This document shows, one piece after another, positions 1 through 10,622 of a DNA stretch of 64,000 bases. The notes under the pieces were generated by a model, which did not search any database, was not told the DNA's origin, and was given only the letters and a program-made list of their open reading frames with translations. The number at the start of each line of letters is the position of its first letter. Position 1 is the stretch's first letter. Made by a program: the position numbers and the translations under genes. The DNA is from Comamonas sp. Y33R10-2 (GTDB lineage Bacteria > Pseudomonadota > Gammaproteobacteria > Burkholderiales > Burkholderiaceae_C). The stretch is from contig NZ_CP079925.1 in assembly GCF_019355935.1 (NCBI RefSeq), forward strand, positions 3,658,001 to 3,722,000, read 5' to 3'.

Positions 1-2
1 CG

Positions 3-2075
3 CTGGGCTTGAAGCTGGGCGATAGATTGCTTTTGGGGGATGCCAGCTTTCACATCTCTCACATCATCGCCATCGAGCCAGACCGTGGCTCAGGCTTTAT
101 GAGCTTTGCACCGCGCGTGATGGTCAATAGTGACGATTTGCTCGCAACCAAGCTGGTGCAACCTGCCAGCCGCATCACGTATCGCTTAGCCGTTGCATCT
201 GTTGCAGAGATGGGGCGTGAGGGCGAACAAGCGGCGCAGAACTATTTGAATTGGGCCCAAGAGCAGGCTAAGACTGAGCATGGCCTGCGCATTGAGTCGC
301 TAGAAAGTGGCCGCCCTGAAATGCGCCAGACCTTGGACAGGGCCGAGAAATTTTTGAGCCTGGTGGCGCTGCTGTCTGCCTTGCTCTCTGCCGTTGCTGT
401 GGCGTTGGCTGCGCGTGCGTTTGCCAACAGTCACTTGGATGCATCGGCCATGTTGCGTGTGCTGGGTCAAAGCCAGCGCCGCATTGCCATGACCTATGTG
501 GTGGAGTTTGTCTGTGTGGGCTTGGCCGCCAGCCTTGCGGGTGTGCTGCTGGGCTGGGGCGTGCACCATGTCTTTGTCTTGCTGCTGGCGGGGCTGGTCG
601 ATGCCAGCTTGCCTGCCGCTGGCATGGCACCCGCCTTGCTGGGCATGGGCATGGGATTGACCTTGCTGCTGGCTTTTGGTCTGCCGCCGGTTTTGCAATT
701 GGCACAAGTGCCGCCGCTGCGCGTAATGCGGCGTGATTTGGGTGCGGTTAAACCCGCTTCATGGCTGGTGCTGGCAGTGGGTGTGGCGGGCTTTGCTGCG
801 TTACTGCTGGCAGCGAGCCGAGACATCAAGTTGGGGCTGATTGCTGTGGGGGGCTTTGCCGCTGCCACCCTGCTGTTTGCGGGGCTGGCTTGGCTGGCTG
901 TGAAGCTGCTGCGCCGCGTAGTTAATGAAGCCACCGCACCGCGCTGGCTGGTGATGGCGACGCGCCAGATTTCTGCCAAGCCGGTGTATGCCGTGGTGCA
1001 GGTCAGCTCGCTGGCGGTGGGCTTGCTGGCGCTGGTGCTGCTGGTCTTACTGCGCACGGATTTGATCGCCAGCTGGCGCAAGGCTACGCCGGCTAATGCC
1101 CCCGATCGTTTTGTCATCAATGTGCAGCCCGATCAGGCGCAGGATTTTCAGGCCACGCTCAAAAAAGCGGGCGTGCAAAGCTACGACTGGTACCCCATGA
1201 TTCGCGGCCGCCTGATCGCGGTCAATGGCAAGGAAGTGCGCCCCGATGACTATGCCGAAGACCGCGCCAAGCGGATGGTGGACAGAGAGTTCAACATCTC
1301 CACCGCTGAAACCATGCCAGAGCACAACCAAATTACAGGTGGCAACTGGACTGCGGGAGAAAAGGGCGCCATCAGCTTAGAAGAAGGCATTGCCAAGACG
1401 CTGGGCCTGAAGCTGGGCGATACCTTGCGCTTTGATGTGGGCGGTGAAGAAAACGAGGCGCGCATTACCAGCTTGCGCAAGGTGGACTGGAGTTCTATGC
1501 GGGCCAACTTCTTTGTCATCTACCCGGTCCAGCAGCTTGAAAACGTGGCTGTCACCTACTTGGCGGCCTACCGAGCGCCTGCGCAGCAGGGCTTTGATAA
1601 CGCGCTGGTCAACCAATTTCCCAACATCACCAATGTGGACTTGAGCAGCACGCTGGTGCAGGTGCAGCAGGTGATGGATCAGGTCATTCGTGCGGTGGAG
1701 TTTTTGTTTGGCTTCACGCTGGTGGCCGGGCTGGTGGTGTTGTTCGCCTCCGTCACGGGCACGCGCGAGGAGCGTGCGCGTGAATACGCCATCATGCGCG
1801 CCGTGGGTGCCAGGTCTGGCTTGCTGCAGCAGGTGCAAAGTGCAGAGTTGGCAGGCGTGGGTTTGATGGCCGGTTTTCTGGCCAGCTGCGTGGCGCTGGC
1901 GGTGGGCTGGGCACTGGCGCGCTGGGTGTTTGACTTTGAATGGGCGCTAATTTGGTGGGCGCCCATAGCGGGCGCTTTGGCGGGCGCGCTGCTGGCTTGG
2001 CTGGCCGGCTGGTGGGCGCTGCGCGAGGTGGTCAAGCGCCCGGTGATGCAGACGCTGAGGCAGGCCCAAGAGTAG
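3..2075 (+). CDS. ABC transporter permease, FtsX/MacB type (5' end outside window)
   Basis: The reading frame is open from the first bases, so the gene begins upstream; about 690 codons are visible. The product is a polytopic inner-membrane permease of the FtsX/YbbP kind. Hydrophobic clusters lie near visible residues 115-140, 155-235, 250-300 and 330-350, followed by a long soluble periplasmic stretch (about 355-560) and a C-terminal group of three membrane segments. The phrase LGLKLGD occurs at the very start and again near residue 465. This suggests two related periplasmic domains, as expected for the duplicated permeases that export lipids or lipoproteins with a separate ATPase. The ATPase would be upstream. 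The substrate cannot be told from sequence. The stop codon is followed at once by an intergenic hairpin repeat. Confidence 0.85.
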   Translation: MGLKLGDRLLLGDASFHISHIIAIEPDRGSGFMSFAPRVMVNSDDLLATKLVQPASRITYRLAVASVAEMGREGEQAAQNYLNWAQEQAKTEHGLRIESLESGRPEMRQTLDRAEKFLSLVALLSALLSAVAVALAARAFANSHLDASAMLRVLGQSQRRIAMTYVVEFVCVGLAASLAGVLLGWGVHHVFVLLLAGLVDASLPAAGMAPALLGMGMGLTLLLAFGLPPVLQLAQVPPLRVMRRDLGAVKPASWLVLAVGVAGFAALLLAASRDIKLGLIAVGGFAAATLLFAGLAWLAVKLLRRVVNEATAPRWLVMATRQISAKPVYAVVQVSSLAVGLLALVLLVLLRTDLIASWRKATPANAPDRFVINVQPDQAQDFQATLKKAGVQSYDWYPMIRGRLIAVNGKEVRPDDYAEDRAKRMVDREFNISTAETMPEHNQITGGNWTAGEKGAISLEEGIAKTLGLKLGDTLRFDVGGEENEARITSLRKVDWSSMRANFFVIYPVQQLENVAVTYLAAYRAPAQQGFDNALVNQFPNITNVDLSSTLVQVQQVMDQVIRAVEFLFGFTLVAGLVVLFASVTGTREERAREYAIMRAVGARSGLLQQVQSAELAGVGLMAGFLASCVALAVGWALARWVFDFEWALIWWAPIAGALAGALLAWLAGWWALREVVKRPVMQTLRQAQE

Positions 2076-2082
2076 GTGTTCT

Positions 2083-2136
2083 CAAAATTGATAGCTGCTA
2101 GTGCTTTGACTCAAAGGACTAGCAGCTATTTTTATG
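2083..2136. repeat. Intergenic hairpin repeat (ATAGCTGCTAG family), best copy
   Basis: An 18-base arm at 2091-2108 (begins ATAGCTGCTAG) pairs with 2112-2129 (ends CTAGCAGCTAT) with one mismatch and a 3-base loop, flanked by A- and T-runs. It follows the permease stop and may act as a transcription terminator. Related, more degenerate copies lie at about 7438-7520, 14480-14545, 22262-22316, 24938-24985, 27904-27960, 32018-32120, 50358-50445 and 57856-57925, all between genes. Confidence 0.75.
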
Positions 2137-2213
2137 CTCAATTGCCTTGCCTCAGCGCAGGGGAAGCGGTGGCTAGGACAATTGCGCCATTAAGCTCGCA
2201 ACCCACTCACACC

Positions 2214-2618
2214 ATGCAGATAGAAGAAAAACCGCCGTTCGATACCCCCTATGAATGGATTGGCGGAGAAGAAAAAGTCCAGCAACTGGCCAGCCGCTTT
2301 TATGACCTGATGGACTTGGAGCCCGGCTACAAAGAGCTGCGCGCCGCGCATGGCAGCACGCTGGATGACGCACGCCAGAAGCTGTTTTGGTTTCTCAGCG
2401 GCTGGCTGGGCGGCCCTGATTACTACCAAGAGCGCTTTGGTCACCCGCGTTTGCGTATGCGCCATATGCCGTTTTCCATCGGCATTCAAGAGCGCGACCA
2501 GTGGGTGGCTTGCATGGATCAAGCTATGGGCGAGACCGGGGTGCCTGAAGCCCTGCGCACCCGTCTTAAAGCCAGCTTTATGAACACGGCAGACTGGATG
2601 CGCAACCGCGGCGTTTGA
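2214..2618 (+). CDS. Group II truncated haemoglobin (TrHbO type)
   Basis: 134 aa, the usual length for a 2-on-2 truncated globin. The segment GHPRLRMRH is the group II signature. By alignment in memory with Mycobacterium GlbO, H84 is the proximal haem ligand and W97 the conserved G8 tryptophan. Family members bind O2, and NO or peroxide detoxification is commonly proposed; the role here is inferred only. The open frame extends upstream to 2076, but that part is the intergenic hairpin repeat. The ATG at 2214, from which homology begins, is therefore preferred. It stands alone between the permease and lemA, with no obvious operon partner. Confidence 0.88.
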   Translation: MQIEEKPPFDTPYEWIGGEEKVQQLASRFYDLMDLEPGYKELRAAHGSTLDDARQKLFWFLSGWLGGPDYYQERFGHPRLRMRHMPFSIGIQERDQWVACMDQAMGETGVPEALRTRLKASFMNTADWMRNRGV

Positions 2619-2739
2619 TGCGTTAATGCGGCCGCTCAGAAATCCATTTTTGTGCCCTTGAGCCAAGCTGAAGTCGCTGTGACACGCGTGGTCGCAGCGA
2701 CTTTTTTATATGATGCAATGAATTTTTCAGGAGCGGGAA

Positions 2740-3327
2740 ATGGCTGCATACATTGCATTGGGGTTGGCGGTTGTGATCGTGTTTTGGGCGGTCGCCATCT
2801 ATAACCGTCTACGCACGCACAAAAATCAGGTGGAAAACGCCTTTGCTCAGATCGACGTGCAGCTCAAGCGCCGCCATGATCTGATCCCGAATCTGGTGGA
2901 AGTGGCACGCGGCTATATGCAGCATGAGGCGACCACGCTAGAAGCCGTGATTCGCGCCCGCAGCACCGCAGTCAGCGCGGCAGACAAGGCTCGTCAGTCC
3001 CCAGGTCAAGCGCAGGCCATGGGTGCGTTGATGGTGGCCGAACAAGCGCTGGGCGGCCAGATGGGTCGACTGATGGCGCTGGCTGAGGCCTACCCCACGC
3101 TCAAGGCCGATGCCCGCATGCAGCAGCTGAGCGAAGAAATCACCAGCACCGAAAACCGCATTGGCTTTGCGCGGCAGGCCTATAACGATCAGGTGCTGGA
3201 TTACAACAACGAAGCGGGCCAGTTCCCCGACTTGGTTGTGGCGCGCTTGGCCGGTTTTGCGCACATGGAAATGCTGCAATCCACCCAGAACGAGCAAGAG
3301 CGCGCAGTGCCGCAAGTGAAGTTCTAA
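2740..3327 (+). CDS. lemA: LemA family membrane protein
   Basis: 195 aa. An N-terminal membrane anchor (about residues 4-22) is followed by the LemA signature: YNRLRTHKNQVENAF, then LKRRHDLIPNLVE. The rest is predicted helical and coiled-coil. LemA proteins are anchored with a short external N-terminus; their biochemical role is not settled. A good Shine-Dalgarno (CAGGAG) precedes the ATG. The next gene, an M48 protease, begins 27 bp after the stop. LemA next to an M48 HtpX-like protease is a recurrent pair, which suggests a shared membrane-protein quality-control function (inference). Confidence 0.92.
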   Translation: MAAYIALGLAVVIVFWAVAIYNRLRTHKNQVENAFAQIDVQLKRRHDLIPNLVEVARGYMQHEATTLEAVIRARSTAVSAADKARQSPGQAQAMGALMVAEQALGGQMGRLMALAEAYPTLKADARMQQLSEEITSTENRIGFARQAYNDQVLDYNNEAGQFPDLVVARLAGFAHMEMLQSTQNEQERAVPQVKF

Positions 3328-3354
3328 GTGAAGCTCTAAAGTGAAGTCTTAATC

Positions 3355-4383
3355 ATGCGTTTTTGGGAGAAGCAGCGCGAGGCCCGGCGCAGCACGCGCT
3401 GGCTGCTGCTGGTGTTTGGGCTGTGTGTGCTGGCCGTGGTGGCATCCGTTCACCTAGGGTTGGCGCTGGCTTGGTGGCTGGGAGCTATGATTTTTGGCGG
3501 CTGGGATTACCCCACAGGCTTTACCGCTGTGAATGTCGGCGTGACCTTGCTGCTGGTGCTGGGCGGCAGCTGGATTGAACTCGATCAGCTGCGTCACGGC
3601 GGGCGTCAACTGGCGGTGCGCGTGGGCGCGCGTGAAGTGCGCCCCGGCGGGTCGCTGGCCGAGCAGCAGCTTTGCAATATCGTCGATGAAATGTGCATTG
3701 CTGCGAACTGGCCTGCGCCGCAGGTCACGGTGCTGGCGCGCACTGAAGCCATTAACGCTTTTGCGGCAGGCTGGGATGCGCAAGACGCCATCATCGCCGT
3801 AACGCAAGGCGCGTTAGAGCAGCTCAATCGCGAAGAAATGCAGGGGCTGGTGGCGCATGAGCTGTCTCATCTGCGCGAAGGCGATACGCGGCTGAACATG
3901 CAGCTGGCCAGCATGGTTTATGGGCTGGAGCTGATTCACAATTTTGGCCAAAGCCTGCGCGAGCGCGACAGCATTTTTACGCAGTGGTTTGGGGCTTTTA
4001 TTCAGGCCGCAGGCTTTGTGGGCTGGCTGTGTGGTCAGTTGCTCAAGGCCGCTGTTTCGCGCCAGCGTGAATATCTGGCCGATGCCCGCGCCGTGCAATG
4101 GACGCGCAGCAAAGACGGTTTGGGCGGCGTTCTGCGCAAGGTGCTAACCCAGCGTGCAATAGCGCAGCAGCAATACGGCAGCTGGCAGGCCGATGTGCGC
4201 AGCCATGTGGGGCTGGATCACCGCACCGTGCAGCACATGCTGCTGACCGAAACCCCACATGCCAGCCGGCTTGAAGACTGGCTCGAATCACACCCCACGG
4301 TGCCAGAGCGCATACGCCGCATCTATGGCCGGGACATGCGGCCCCTGCCTTTGCCTTTCAATACCGTCCCGCAGGGGCGTTAA
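3355..4383 (+). CDS. M48 family membrane metalloprotease (HtpX-like)
   Basis: 342 aa. Two N-terminal membrane segments (about residues 17-40 and 55-75) precede a zinc-protease domain. The HEXXH motif is HELSH at 168-172, and the expected third ligand is E239 in REYLAD. Together with the downstream helix this is a complete M48 active site facing the cytoplasm. The family degrades damaged or misfolded membrane proteins. It follows lemA closely and is probably cotranscribed with it. No truncation is seen. True HtpX is shorter and begins differently, so no gene symbol is given. Confidence 0.88.
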   Translation: MRFWEKQREARRSTRWLLLVFGLCVLAVVASVHLGLALAWWLGAMIFGGWDYPTGFTAVNVGVTLLLVLGGSWIELDQLRHGGRQLAVRVGAREVRPGGSLAEQQLCNIVDEMCIAANWPAPQVTVLARTEAINAFAAGWDAQDAIIAVTQGALEQLNREEMQGLVAHELSHLREGDTRLNMQLASMVYGLELIHNFGQSLRERDSIFTQWFGAFIQAAGFVGWLCGQLLKAAVSRQREYLADARAVQWTRSKDGLGGVLRKVLTQRAIAQQQYGSWQADVRSHVGLDHRTVQHMLLTETPHASRLEDWLESHPTVPERIRRIYGRDMRPLPLPFNTVPQGR

Positions 4384-4451
4384 TGGTATTTAATGCCTGA
4401 AGTCCAATCAATGAAAGGACGTGGCGCTATCAAAAAAGATATGTTTAGGCG

Positions 4452-5108
4452 TTAAAACAGCTTGCGCTTACCCGGCTGCAGCAGCACAACCAAAGCGCCT
4501 GCACCTCCGTCCGCCGGGCGGGCTTGCACAAAGGCCAAAACTTCTTTTTTTTGCACCAGCCAGCTATGCACCTTGCCCTTGAGCACGGGCGTGCGCCCCG
4601 GCGATCCAAGCCCTTTGCCATGCACCACGCGCACGCAGCGCACGCCGGTGCGGTGCGACAGGCGAATGAACTGGCCCAGCGCCTCGCGGGCCTCATCAGA
4701 CCTAAGGCCGTGCAGGTCTAGCTGGCGCTGAATACTCCAGTGGCCGCCGCGCAGTTTGCGGGTGACATCAAGCCCAATACCCCTGCGGCGAAAACTCAGC
4801 TGATCATCCACGTCGAGCAAGGTGCTCACGTCAAACTCGTCGCTCATGGCTTCGCGCAGCACGCTTTGCTCGTCAAGCACCAGTTGCAGCGGCAAGGGGG
4901 AAGGCGGAGGCTCTTGAAAACTGACTTCGTTGCGCTCGCGCAGCGGCGTAATTTTCCCGACGGTGATGGCAAACAGATTGCGCTCACGCTCGCGCGCTGC
5001 TTTGGCCTCGGCCTTGGCTTGAGCTAGCGCTTGGGCTTGCTCACGGGCCAGCTTGAGGTGGCGCGAGACGCCGGCCAAGTCTTGCAAAGAGCGGTGGGCG
5101 TGGTTCAT
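4452..5108 (-). CDS. Smr/MutS2-type domain protein
   Basis: 218 aa. The N-terminal third is charged and coiled-coil-like, rich in Ala, Arg and Glu. The C-terminal Smr domain shows the family motifs LDLHGL (near 131), [10 protein letters not shown] and [10 protein letters not shown]. Stand-alone Smr proteins are proposed to be nucleic-acid endonucleases; MutS2-type Smr domains act on branched DNA or collided ribosomes. The start codon overlaps the radC stop by 4 bp (ATGA), so the two are translationally coupled. Function beyond the domain is not known. Confidence 0.88.
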   Translation of the reverse strand: MNHAHRSLQDLAGVSRHLKLAREQAQALAQAKAEAKAARERERNLFAITVGKITPLRERNEVSFQEPPPSPLPLQLVLDEQSVLREAMSDEFDVSTLLDVDDQLSFRRRGIGLDVTRKLRGGHWSIQRQLDLHGLRSDEAREALGQFIRLSHRTGVRCVRVVHGKGLGSPGRTPVLKGKVHSWLVQKKEVLAFVQARPADGGAGALVVLLQPGKRKLF

Positions 5109-5785
5109 ACCTGCCCCTCTTCGGCCATGGAGTGGGCAGCGCCAGGCGCCACGATGATGTGATCGAGCACGCGCACATCCACCAGTGCCAGTGCAGCCTT
5201 GAGCGTGGCAGTCAGAGACAGATCAGCAGGGCTGGGTAGCACGCTGCCGCTGGGGTGGTTGTGGGCCAAGATGACGGCGCCGGCCTGATGGTGCAGGGCG
5301 CGCAGCACGACTTCTCTGGGATAAACCGAGGTTTGCGTCAAAGTTCCGCGAAACATTTCTTCTAAAGCCAGCAAGCGGTTCTGACTGTCTAAAAACAGCA
5401 CGGCAAACACTTCATGGCCTTTGGCTGCAATGTGCAGCTGCAGATAGTGTTTGACGGCTTCGGGTGATGAAAAAACTTCTCGCTCGCGCAGCTGCTGAGC
5501 CGTGGCGCGGCGGGCTAGCTCCAGCACGGCCATCAGCTCGGCGCGCTTGGCGGGGCCAAGGCCTTTGACGCTGCCCAGCGCCTTGTAATCGGCAGCCAGC
5601 AGGCCTGCTAAGCCGCCAGCGCCGGGCAGCTCCAGCAGCTCTTGCGCCATTTTCAGCACGGTCTTGCCGGCCATGCCAGTGCGCAAGATGATGGCAAGCA
5701 ACTCCGCATCAGCCAGCGCAGCAGGGCCCCGCTGCGCGAGCTTTTCGCGCGGCTGTGCATCCGGTGGCAGGTCTTTGATGGGCAT
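5105..5785 (-). CDS. radC: RadC family JAB/JAMM protein
   Basis: 226 aa, full length. An N-terminal helix-hairpin-helix region is seen around residues 70-85 ([14 protein letters not shown]). The C-terminal JAMM metalloprotease-like motif is complete: E124, H175-x-H177 in HNHPSG, then S185-x2-D188. RadC proteins are traditionally called DNA-repair proteins, but direct evidence for that role is weak; the fold is that of zinc isopeptidases. The gene is the first of a two-gene minus-strand unit with the overlapping Smr gene. The divergent fkpB begins about 150 bp away. Confidence 0.92.
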   Translation of the reverse strand: MPIKDLPPDAQPREKLAQRGPAALADAELLAIILRTGMAGKTVLKMAQELLELPGAGGLAGLLAADYKALGSVKGLGPAKRAELMAVLELARRATAQQLREREVFSSPEAVKHYLQLHIAAKGHEVFAVLFLDSQNRLLALEEMFRGTLTQTSVYPREVVLRALHHQAGAVILAHNHPSGSVLPSPADLSLTATLKAALALVDVRVLDHIIVAPGAAHSMAEEGQV

Positions 5786-5932
5786 GTGTTTAGCGCGGGC
5801 TTGGGCTGGCTTGGGAAGCTGGGGCGTGAGGTCTTAGAGGCGAAATCTTAGAGGGGAGAGCGCAATCTCAACGCAGCAGCGAAGAGGTTATCGGTGCGCT
5901 CTTACAATGAAGCCCAGTTTATCGGGACTTTC

Positions 5933-6415
5933 ATGACCACAAGCGCAACCCCCACCGTCGCTGCCTCGGACCTGCCCGTTGTGCAGGCAGGCTCTTTTCT
6001 CACGCTGCATTACCGCCTGGCCGGTCCTGCGGGCGATGTGATCAACACCTTCAACGAAAAGCCTGCGACGCTGTCGCTGGGTGCGGGTGAGCTGTCTCCT
6101 GCCATGGAAGACAAGCTGATCGGCCTGACTGAAGGCACGCACACCACCTTTGAGCTGGCTGCTGGCGAGGCTTTTGGCGAAGGCAACCCGGACATGATGC
6201 AGTGGGTAGCCCGCAAGCTGATGAACGAGCTGGGTGACCCTTACGAGAAGTACAGCGCTGGCGATGTGGTGCAGTTCCCCACGCCTGACGGCTTGGGCAG
6301 CTACGCTGGTGCCGTGGTGCAGGTGCGTGAAGATGGCGCCGTGCTTTTTGACTTCAACCACCCGCTGGCAGGCCAGCCCGTGACGTTTGAAGTGAAGTTG
6401 ATCGGAGTGCTCTGA
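5933..6415 (+). CDS. fkpB: FKBP-type peptidyl-prolyl cis-trans isomerase (SlpA/FkpB)
   Basis: 160 aa from the ATG at 5933; 13 more in-frame codons exist upstream, but they do not look like the family. The FKBP fold begins at LTLHYRLAG and has the long insert-in-flap (about residues 75-130) typical of SlyD/SlpA-type enzymes. The C-terminus lacks the SlyD His-rich tail, pointing to SlpA/FkpB. It catalyses prolyl isomerisation and acts as a cytoplasmic chaperone. The stop is 1 base from the GTG of ispH. The fkpB-ispH pairing is widespread in proteobacteria and implies one transcript. Confidence 0.92.
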   Translation: MTTSATPTVAASDLPVVQAGSFLTLHYRLAGPAGDVINTFNEKPATLSLGAGELSPAMEDKLIGLTEGTHTTFELAAGEAFGEGNPDMMQWVARKLMNELGDPYEKYSAGDVVQFPTPDGLGSYAGAVVQVREDGAVLFDFNHPLAGQPVTFEVKLIGVL

Positions 6416-6416
6416 C

Positions 6417-7406
6417 GTGCTGGGCGGCAAAGAAGTTCTGCTGGCTGAACCACGCGGCTTTTGCGCCGGTGTGGACCGCGCCATCGAAATCGTTGAGCGT
6501 GCGCTCACCAAGTTCGGTGCGCCCATTTATGTGCGCCACGAGATCGTGCACAACACCTTTGTGGTCAACGACCTCAAGGCCAAAGGCGCTATCTTTATTG
6601 AAGAACTGGACGATGTGCCTGAAGGCGCGACGCTGATTTTCTCGGCGCATGGCGTCTCCAAAGCCGTGCAGCAAGAGGCGGTGCGCCGCGGCTTTTCCAT
6701 CTTTGATGCGACTTGCCCGCTGGTCACCAAGGTACACGTCGAAGTCGCCAAGCTGGCCAAGGAAGGCTACGAATTTCTGATGGTGGGCCACAAAGGTCAC
6801 CCAGAAGTCGAAGGCACCATGGGCCAATTGTCCGAAGGCATTCATCTGGTTGAAGATGAAGCGGACGTAGCCACAGTGGCTCCGCGCCAGACTGAAAAAC
6901 TGGCCGTGGTGACGCAGACTACTTTGTCGGTCGATGATGCTGCAGGCATCGTGGCGGCTATTCGTGCGCGTTTTCCGAATGTGCGTGAGCCCAAGCAGCA
7001 AGACATTTGCTACGCCACACAAAACCGCCAAGATGCCGTGAAGATTCTCGCGCCACAGGTGGATTTGGTGATCGTTGTGGGCAGCCCCACCAGCTCTAAC
7101 AGCAACCGCTTGCGTGAATTGGCGGCCCGACTGGGTACGCCTGCCTATATGGTGGACAACGCCAGTGAGCTTAAAGAAGAGTGGTTTGCTGATACCTCCC
7201 GCGTGGGCCTGACTGCGGGTGCCTCGGCTCCTGAAGTGCTGGTCAATGACGTCATCGCCCGTATCAAACTGCTGGGCGCTGTGGCTGTGCGCAAGATGGA
7301 CGGTATTGAAGAGACCATCAAATTCCCGCTGCCCAAGGGCCTGAAGATCGACGAGGCTACGGGCCTTGAGATCGAAGTGCGTAAGGCGCCCGAGACCGGA
7401 CACTAA
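6417..7406 (+). CDS. ispH: 4-hydroxy-3-methylbut-2-enyl diphosphate reductase
   Basis: 329 aa, starting at a GTG directly after the fkpB stop. This is the last enzyme of the MEP isoprenoid pathway: it reduces HMBPP to IPP and DMAPP with a [4Fe-4S] cluster. The three cluster cysteines are visible as C16 ([10 protein letters not shown]), C100 (DATCPLV) and C198 (DICYAT). The catalytic Glu region and the SSNSNRL motif near residue 222 are present. Cytoplasmic. Translational coupling with fkpB is likely. Confidence 0.97.
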   Translation: MLGGKEVLLAEPRGFCAGVDRAIEIVERALTKFGAPIYVRHEIVHNTFVVNDLKAKGAIFIEELDDVPEGATLIFSAHGVSKAVQQEAVRRGFSIFDATCPLVTKVHVEVAKLAKEGYEFLMVGHKGHPEVEGTMGQLSEGIHLVEDEADVATVAPRQTEKLAVVTQTTLSVDDAAGIVAAIRARFPNVREPKQQDICYATQNRQDAVKILAPQVDLVIVVGSPTSSNSNRLRELAARLGTPAYMVDNASELKEEWFADTSRVGLTAGASAPEVLVNDVIARIKLLGAVAVRKMDGIEETIKFPLPKGLKIDEATGLEIEVRKAPETGH

Positions 7407-7435
7407 GCCGTCGTTACACGATTGCTTTGTATTTC

Positions 7436-8905
<1,470 letters not shown>

Positions 8906-8915
8906 ATTTTTAGGT

Positions 8916-8936
8916 TAGAATAGATGCTTCGACACA
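8916..8936 (+). promoter_or_regulatory. tRNA-Ser promoter -10 element and leader
   Basis: TAGAAT (8916-8921) lies 15 bases before the tRNA. The extended sequence TTAGAATAGATGCTT recurs before two of the three tRNA-Arg genes (13406 and 13637 regions), suggesting one ancestral tRNA promoter type. No strong -35 is seen; it would fall inside the end of serS. Confidence 0.5.
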
Positions 8937-9027
<91 letters not shown>

Positions 9028-9068
9028 TCGCTCTAAGTCCTTGTTTTTAAAGGATTTATAGCAGAAAC

Positions 9069-9111
9069 GGCTTCAAGAAGGTATACCAAAAGGTGTATTA
9101 GTCTTGAAGCC
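9069..9111 (+). promoter_or_regulatory. Perfect inverted repeat over the integrase start
   Basis: GGCTTCAAG (9069-9077) and CTTGAAGCC (9103-9111) form a 9-bp stem with a 25-nt loop, followed by TTTTCTATTTT. The proposed TTG start codon (9104-9106) is inside the 3' arm, and the likely ribosome-binding site AAAGGTG (9088-9094) is in the loop. It can be read as a terminator for the tRNA transcript, as a structure limiting integrase translation, or as a recombinase-binding dyad. Confidence 0.55.
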
Positions 9112-10441
9112 TTTTCTATTTTCTAAGCGCCAACGTCACTACGTTAGATTCTTTGTTCCTACTGCGCTTCAGGAACACCTAGGCAAAAAATACCTGTTCT
9201 TTCCTTTGGGCACCGGAGCAGGGCACGAGGTGAGGCTCAAAGCCCATCAAATCGCCTACAACCTCACGAATACTTGTAATCAATTGCTAGAAAATCTAGC
9301 AATGAACAAGCCACGCCAAGACTTCGATTTGTCCAACATCCGAACCTATGAGATAGACCTCAAAAATGGCTACCTCAAAACGGATGGCACACCCGAAGAC
9401 CACCAAAGAGCCATAGAGGCCCTAAATACTCTCAAAGGGTTACAGGGGCTACAAGCACCCCAACCAGCCACACAAGCGCCAGAAACACCCCTTAAAACGG
9501 CTTCTAGGGGTATCAAGGTTGCGGAACTGGTAGAGCAATACTTCAAATTAAAGAAGCAACTCAAACCAGCAACCGCCATTGCCTATGGCAACGTGGCAAA
9601 AGAGTTTGCTCAATACATACGTAAGCAACACGTTGCAGACATTACGGAAAGCGATGTATTGCGCTATCAAAATTGGCTTGCTGAAAAAGGCAATGCAACA
9701 AGAACCATAGATAATAAACTTATCAATCTGCACGCATTGTTTAAGTTTGCTATCCAGCAAAAGCATTACGAAGGTGAGAACCCTGCTGCTAACAAAGCAT
9801 TGATGACAAAGAAGCAAAGGCTTAAAGAAGGCTATGGCATCTTTGAACGTGAAGAAATAGAAGCAATCTTTAATAGCGACTTTATGAAAGTTGCAAAAGA
9901 AAAAGATAAAGATTACTTTTATACATTGTTCATCACATTGTTCACAGGTATGCGGATCGGTGAAGTTACAAGCCTAGAAAAGAACCAATTTAAAACATCA
10001 GAAAACGGAACGCATTACATTCACATTCGTGATAGTAAAACACTTGCAGGACAGCGAGAAGTTCCAATTTTTAAAAAGTTCTATTACTTCATTAAGCCTT
10101 TTATTGATAGCAAGGAAGACAAGATTTTTAAGTATGAAGCAAAAGATGGTAAAGGCTCAGGAAATGCAGTAGGAAAGAAGTTTCCGAGGCATTTAAAAGC
10201 AGCAGGTGTTACACGTCAAAAATTAGTTTTTCATAGTCTGCGCAAGTTCGTAAACAATGAAATGAAAAGATTTAGCGTTGATGTTGAAGCGCGTTGCCAA
10301 CTTTTAGGACACGAGTTTGATAACGTAAATTCTAATATTTATTCTAATGAATTTACAATTGAATATTTAGAAGAAGCAACACAAGAGACTTTTAAAAGTA
10401 TCTATGAACTCAGCAAGAAACATATAACTATTGATTTTTGA
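9104..10441 (+). CDS. Tyrosine recombinase / site-specific integrase
   Basis: 445 aa with a TTG start preceded by AAAGGTG at good spacing; the frame is open upstream to 9062 without an ATG, so the start is uncertain. The N-terminus (RQRHYVRFFVPTALQEHLG) resembles the arm-binding head of phage-type integrases. A SAM-like core-binding domain lies at about 140-240 and the catalytic domain at 260-440. Active-site residues are visible: R284 (TGMRIGE), H377-x2-R380 (HSLRKF), H403 (LGHEF) and nucleophile Y413. It is complete and probably active. It is transcribed away from the adjacent tRNA-Ser att site. Its codon usage is A/T-rich compared with neighbouring genes, indicating acquisition. Confidence 0.95.
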   Translation: MKPFLFSKRQRHYVRFFVPTALQEHLGKKYLFFPLGTGAGHEVRLKAHQIAYNLTNTCNQLLENLAMNKPRQDFDLSNIRTYEIDLKNGYLKTDGTPEDHQRAIEALNTLKGLQGLQAPQPATQAPETPLKTASRGIKVAELVEQYFKLKKQLKPATAIAYGNVAKEFAQYIRKQHVADITESDVLRYQNWLAEKGNATRTIDNKLINLHALFKFAIQQKHYEGENPAANKALMTKKQRLKEGYGIFEREEIEAIFNSDFMKVAKEKDKDYFYTLFITLFTGMRIGEVTSLEKNQFKTSENGTHYIHIRDSKTLAGQREVPIFKKFYYFIKPFIDSKEDKIFKYEAKDGKGSGNAVGKKFPRHLKAAGVTRQKLVFHSLRKFVNNEMKRFSVDVEARCQLLGHEFDNVNSNIYSNEFTIEYLEEATQETFKSIYELSKKHITIDF

Positions 10442-10445
10442 AAAC

Positions 10446-10476
10446 TTGACAAGAAATTAAATATTGCTACTATAAA
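10446..10476 (+). promoter_or_regulatory. Candidate sigma-70 promoter after the integrase
   Basis: A perfect TTGACA at 10446-10451 is followed after 16 bp by TACTAT (10468-10473), or after 19 bp by TATAAA (10471-10476). It starts 4 bp after the integrase stop and points into the non-coding region. Sequence match only. Confidence 0.5.
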
Positions 10477-10479
10477 GAA

Positions 10480-10622
10480 ATAAAGACAGCCGAAAACTGT
10501 CTTTATAAAGCAAGTTTGATAACGCAACTATCAAAACTAACTGTTAAATAAAGATTAGCAGAACAGTTTTTAAAAGTCAAGAATATATAGAGCACGTTAT
10601 CAAATTTGATGACGTGTTTTTT
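10480..10622 (+). ncRNA. Candidate small structured RNA of about 140 nt
   Basis: Directly after the candidate promoter, four stem-loops follow with no open frame. The first is a perfect 10-bp stem (10480-10489 with 10497-10506, loop CCGAAAA). The second is 10513-10521 with 10529-10538, with one bulge. The third is a 7-bp stem (10539-10545 with 10562-10568). The fourth is a strong intrinsic terminator at 10593-10616 followed by six T. TTTGATAACG (10515-10524) is also complementary to CGTTATCAAA (10595-10604) in the terminator stem, so an alternative fold that would open the terminator is possible. It could instead be only the integrase 3' UTR. No known RNA family is recognised. Confidence 0.45.
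10593..10622 (+). terminator. Intrinsic terminator
   Basis: CACGTTATCAAATTTGATGACGTG folds back on itself through a palindrome (one T-G wobble), followed by TTTTTT. It is oriented to end plus-strand transcripts from the integrase or the candidate small RNA. Confidence 0.75.

Noticed and set aside
6354-7403. 349-aa open frame on the minus strand over ispH
   Set aside because: Exact antisense shadow of ispH, whose cluster cysteines and coupling to fkpB are clear; the shadow has no domain and is His/Arg-rich.
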